A DNA stretch of 64,000 bases from Bradyrhizobium sp. OK095 (GTDB lineage Bacteria > Pseudomonadota > Alphaproteobacteria > Rhizobiales > Xanthobacteraceae): NCBI RefSeq assembly GCF_900109945.1, contig NZ_FOBX01000001.1:62001-126000 (forward strand), read 5' to 3'. The notes under the pieces are model-generated. The model was not told where the DNA came from, did no database searches, and was given only the letters and a program-made list of their open reading frames with translations. This document shows, piece by piece, positions 60,925 to 64,000 of the stretch. Made by a program: the position numbers and the translations under genes. Each line of letters starts with the position of its first letter. The stretch's first letter is position 1.

Positions 60925-61243
60925 CTACTTGGCGAGATGCTTGTCGAAGAACAGCGCGATCTCTTCGAAAGCGTCCTTGGCTTCAGGCGACGTATCGTCC
61001 CGGTAATATTGCGCGTGCGATTGCGCCTCGAACACCTGAAGCTGGGCTTCGACATGCGCCGCACGGAGCTTGCGGTGGACACGTACGGTATTGCTCAGCA
61101 GCAGCGGGCACCGGGACGGATTTCGCTGGTACCTGAAGCATATCGCTTTGCGCGCGTGCTGACGTCGAGAACGAAATTGCTGCAAGTGCGATCAGGCCGA
61201 GCCATGCAAGACGGCGTGTGCCGCCGACACCGGATTCGATCAT
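60925..61243 (-). pseudogene. Alpha/beta hydrolase (acetyl-esterase type), internal deletion
   Basis: The start at 61243 has GGGAG before it and encodes a signal peptide plus AQSDMLQVPAKSVPVPAA. At a GCTGCTGCTG run near 61095-61104 the frame changes. The other frame gives the C-terminus LLLSNTVRVHRKLRAAHVEA and later QSHAQYYRDDTSPEAKDAFE, ending FDKHLAK at 60925. The whole catalytic core (HGG oxyanion and GxSAGG region, perhaps 230 residues) is missing. Both ends belong to the same secreted esterase family, so this is a decayed gene. Confidence 0.75.
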
Positions 61244-61742
61244 GGTATCTCCCTTCAACGGTCGTTTCTTGTTTGGTTCGTTCGTGTAGTCGCCAAGCGG
61301 AATTCAATAGGCAATTCAACGTGAGACGGCGCGCGCCGCGAGTCCGCATCTCTCCGGTCTCTGAATGATGCAGGTTGAGCGGCAAGTGACCGGTGCGGGC
61401 GCTGTCCGGACGATGCCGACAGGCTCAGCGCGCGCCGCAGCACGGCTTCTGTGTTTCTCCCCGTAACGCTTTTGCTTTGTTCTGCTTAGCTAAAAGCAAT
61501 CAGAGAATTTCCGCAACGATCTGGAGGCTACGATTTTTTGCTCGGCGGCAGGGAATAAACGCCGTTGTCCCGGTCTGCTCAAATTGATCGCACCGCGAAG
61601 TCGCGCTCGGACGCCTGCGTAAAAAATTGCGTCTCAACCACTGCGCAGATTGCCTCGTGCGTCAAACTGACACAGCTCTGTCACCACCGGTGTTTAGAAT
61701 ATTTCTGATCGTAAACATCCTTACTTTCCGGGGCGTCAAAAA
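61244..61742. other. Intergenic stretch, no gene seen
   Basis: This 499-base gap separates the decayed esterase and the phosphoesterase genes. Open frames on both strands are short, with no domain and no ribosome site. An AT-richer part (about 61440-61560) precedes the phosphoesterase gene and probably holds its promoter. Confidence 0.45.
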
Positions 61743-63461
61743 ATGAAATCCAGACTGCTGACGACGGTGGCGATTTTCGCCGCCGCGAGTGCGCTCGCGT
61801 GCACGCTTCCCGTCCTCGCGGACGATTTCGGCCGCGACCGCGATCACGGGCATGATCAGGACGATCATCACCGTCATCCGCATGACATCCATACCGAGAC
61901 GCCGATCAAGCATCTCGTGATCATCTTCAACGAGAACCGTTCGTTCGATCATTACTTCGCGACTTATCCGAACGCGGCCAATCCGTCCGGCTCGATCCCG
62001 TTCGTGCCAAAGCCGCATACGCCGAAGGTCAACAACCTCGCCAACGCGAATTTTCTGGTGAACAACCCGAACAACAGCGCGGCCAACGGCACCGGCGCAA
62101 CTGACCCGTTCCGCCTCGACCGCACCCAGGCCAACACGCGCTCGCAAAACCACGCCTACACGCCCGAGCAGCAGGCCGTGGACAACGGCAAGGATGATCT
62201 GTTCCCGAAATTCACCGGCCGCGGCACCGCCGGCGGCGCCGGCGCGTTCGGCACCAATGGTCAGGTGATGGGCTATTTCGACGGCAACACCACCACCGCG
62301 CTCTGGAACTATGCCCAGCACTTCTCCATGAGCGACAATGCCTGGACCGATACTTTCGGTCCGTCGACGCCGGGCATGCTCGAAGTGATCTCCGGCCAGA
62401 CCGACGGCGTGCAGAACATCGTCGGCACCTCGACCCAGACCGTCCCCAACGGCCAGGGCGGCCTGACGCTGATCGGCGACACCGATCCGGGCAACGATCC
62501 CTGCTCGAGCACGACCAGCACGATCCTGATGGATGGCAAGAACATCGGCGACCTGCTCAATGCCGAGCACATCAGCTGGGGCAGCTTCATGGGCGGCTTC
62601 GACCTGACGCTCAAGAACGCCAACGGCACCACTGGCTGCACCCGCAGCACGTTCTCGAGCAACGTCAACGGCACCATCGTGGACTACATCCCGCACCACG
62701 CCTGGTTCCAGTACTACAAGTCGACCGCCAACCCGACCCATGCGCGGCCGAGCTCGATCCGCGCGATCGGCCACACCCATGACTTCAACGGCAAGGTCGA
62801 TCCGGCCAATCACGGCTACGATCTCGAAGACTTCTACGCCGCGGTGAAGGCCGGCAATTTCCCGGCCGTCTCCTATATCAAGATGCCGGCCTTCCAGGAC
62901 GGTCATGCCGGCAACTCCGATCCGCTCGACGAGCAGGCCGGCAATGTCGAGCTGATCAACTTCCTCCAGAAGCAGCCGGAATGGCGCGAGACTGCCGTCA
63001 TCATCACCTATGACGACTCCGACGGCTGGTACGATCACCAGTATGTCGCGCCGAAGAGCGCCTCGTATGATCCGACGGCCGACCAGGTCAACGGTCCGGG
63101 CCTGTGCGGCCCGGGCGCCAACAAGCAGCCTGCGCCGAAGGGTCTGGTCGGTAAGCCGGTGAACGGCCGCTGCGGTCCGGGCACGCGCGTGCCCTTCATC
63201 GTGGTCTCGCCCTACGCGAGGACCAACCACGTGAGCAGCACCTACATCTCGCAGGCATCCGTGGTGCGGTTCATCGAGGACAATTGGCTGCGCGGCCAGC
63301 GTCTCGGCGGCGGCTCGTTCGATGCGAGCTCCGGCTCGATCATGGACCTGTTCGACTTCGATCAGGATCATCGCCACGATCTCCGGGTCGATGCGCTGTT
63401 CCTCGACCCGACTGCCGGCACGGTCATCACCAGCCCGCCGGACGAGCATCACCACCACTAG
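61743..63461 (+). CDS. Secreted phosphoesterase family protein (acid phosphatase/phospholipase C type), His-rich
   Basis: 572 residues. The signal peptide ends PVLADD and is followed by an Asp/His-rich stretch (about residues 30-48, HGHDQDDHHRHPH). The catalytic domain opens HLVIIFNENRSFDHYFATYP, the phosphoesterase (PF04185) signature with the ENRSFDHY motif. Later motifs are DNAWTDTFGPSTPGMLEV and VIITYDDSDGWYDHQ. The C-terminus ends DEHHHH. It cleaves phosphate esters outside the cytoplasm. The peroxidase gene starts 17 bases later. Confidence 0.87.
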   Translation: MKSRLLTTVAIFAAASALACTLPVLADDFGRDRDHGHDQDDHHRHPHDIHTETPIKHLVIIFNENRSFDHYFATYPNAANPSGSIPFVPKPHTPKVNNLANANFLVNNPNNSAANGTGATDPFRLDRTQANTRSQNHAYTPEQQAVDNGKDDLFPKFTGRGTAGGAGAFGTNGQVMGYFDGNTTTALWNYAQHFSMSDNAWTDTFGPSTPGMLEVISGQTDGVQNIVGTSTQTVPNGQGGLTLIGDTDPGNDPCSSTTSTILMDGKNIGDLLNAEHISWGSFMGGFDLTLKNANGTTGCTRSTFSSNVNGTIVDYIPHHAWFQYYKSTANPTHARPSSIRAIGHTHDFNGKVDPANHGYDLEDFYAAVKAGNFPAVSYIKMPAFQDGHAGNSDPLDEQAGNVELINFLQKQPEWRETAVIITYDDSDGWYDHQYVAPKSASYDPTADQVNGPGLCGPGANKQPAPKGLVGKPVNGRCGPGTRVPFIVVSPYARTNHVSSTYISQASVVRFIEDNWLRGQRLGGGSFDASSGSIMDLFDFDQDHRHDLRVDALFLDPTAGTVITSPPDEHHHH

Positions 63462-63478
63462 TCCGACAAGGACGTCCT

Positions 63479-64000
63479 ATGCACAGCCGCACTCTGTGGC
63501 TCCTCGGCGCCGGCCTGCTCTCGCTGGCCGGCGCTGTCTTTGCGGTCGAGACGCAAGGACTGGCCGAGGCGATCCCGTCGGGCCTCAACCCGAATCCAGT
63601 TCATCTCTATCGCCCGCCGGTCGCGCCGTTGTCGGCGATGGCGCAGCTCGGCAAAGCGATCTTCTTCGACGCGACGTTGTCCTCGTCCGGCGCGCTGTCG
63701 TGTGGGTCTTGCCACAGCCCGGATCATGCTTACGGTCCACCCAATGACGGGCCGGTCATGCTTGGCGGCGCCAACCTGTCGCGCCAGGGGGCGCGCGCGG
63801 TGCCGTCGCTGACCTATCTCGACCGCCACCCGAATTTCAGCATCGGCCCTGACAAGGGTGACGACGACAATATCATCGACCTCGCGCAGATGGCCGCGCT
63901 CGGTCAGCAGGCGGCGCGTACGACGAAGACCGCGGGCGGCACCGGCGCGTCGGCGAACATCGTGCCGCAGGGCGGCCTGTTCTGGGACGGCCGCGCCGAC
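63479..64000 (+). CDS. Di-haem cytochrome c peroxidase (MauG/CCP) family, N-terminal part
   Basis: The frame is open from ATG 63479 to the window end (174 codons). After a signal peptide (ending AVFAVE) comes YRPPVAPLSAMAQLGKAIFF and the first haem motif CGSCH (Cys75, Cys78, His79). The GGLFWDGRAD stretch at the end of the window is typical of this family. The second haem site lies outside. It is 17 bases after the phosphoesterase gene and is probably transcribed with it. It would be a periplasmic peroxidase or MauG-like oxidant. Confidence 0.87.
   Translation, partial: MHSRTLWLLGAGLLSLAGAVFAVETQGLAEAIPSGLNPNPVHLYRPPVAPLSAMAQLGKAIFFDATLSSSGALSCGSCHSPDHAYGPPNDGPVMLGGANLSRQGARAVPSLTYLDRHPNFSIGPDKGDDDNIIDLAQMAALGQQAARTTKTAGGTGASANIVPQGGLFWDGRAD

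Noticed and set aside
61662-63458. 598-codon open frame on the minus strand
   Set aside because: It is antisense to the phosphoesterase gene, whose signal peptide and motifs are clear. The reverse frame is low-complexity Val/Arg/Ala.

Overview
The window is GC-rich, gene-dense alphaproteobacterial chromosome and most likely comes from Bradyrhizobium. Three things point there: a 389-residue D-tartrate dehydratase whose catalytic residues fall at the positions known for the Bradyrhizobium japonicum enzyme; dispersed palindromic elements of the type 'GTCATTGCGAGCG...CGCTCGCAATGAC'; and an EcfG-type general-stress promoter. I see no rRNA, tRNA, CRISPR array, transposase or phage gene. It reads as core and housekeeping chromosome rather than a mobile island.

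Layout. 1-8.3 kb: the end of a GH15 glucoamylase-type gene, then a seven-gene minus-strand sugar-phosphate operon (fused tal-pgi, gnd, zwf, pgl, gntK, a HAD phosphatase, a PhyH-like dioxygenase). 8.6-14.3 kb: a small membrane protein, then the stress operon prkA-yeaH-spoVR behind a GGAAC-N17-CGTT promoter. 14.3-17.9 kb: DUF1801, ArsR/SRPBCC, DsrE-like and secreted hypothetical genes, and a second member of the small membrane family. 17.9-22.6 kb: 2-oxoacid:ferredoxin oxidoreductase (beta, gamma-alpha) with a GltD-like FAD/Fe-S oxidoreductase. 22.9-28.2 kb: a complete pqqABCDE operon ending in a proline iminopeptidase. 28.4-36.4 kb: amidase, glutathione peroxidase and DUF3297; D-tartrate dehydratase; a DUF418 membrane protein; an exported MmgE/PrpD protein; malonyl-CoA decarboxylase. 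36.7-38.4 kb: a small secreted protein and a receiver-HWE kinase. 38.5-43.05 kb: a mannose-linked operon (phosphomannose isomerase, GT4 fused to an alpha/alpha-barrel domain, GH130). 43.3-48.2 kb: a transglutaminase, an adenylate cyclase, and an SDR gene sandwiched between two HXXEE membrane proteins. 48.3-57.5 kb: an AraC regulator with a divergent MFS carrier, a CPA2 antiporter with tandem Usp domains, and an RND efflux pair. 57.7-64 kb: an orphan solute-binding protein, a beta-propeller, a MetX-like hydrolase, a decayed esterase, a His-rich phosphoesterase and the start of a di-haem peroxidase.

How the genes fit together. The first operon carries the oxidative pentose-phosphate and upper Entner-Doudoroff steps plus the isomerase and transaldolase steps as one transcription unit, so glucose or gluconate can be routed to ribose-5-P, NADPH or 6-phosphogluconate. 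PQQ made at 23.8-28.2 kb would serve periplasmic dehydrogenases whose gluconate product could feed gntK (inference). The Kor operon gives a ferredoxin-dependent route for 2-oxoacid decarboxylation, with an oxidoreductase that could link ferredoxin and NAD(P)H. The least-described systems here are the PMI/GT4/GH130 operon and the HXXEE-SDR-HXXEE trio.
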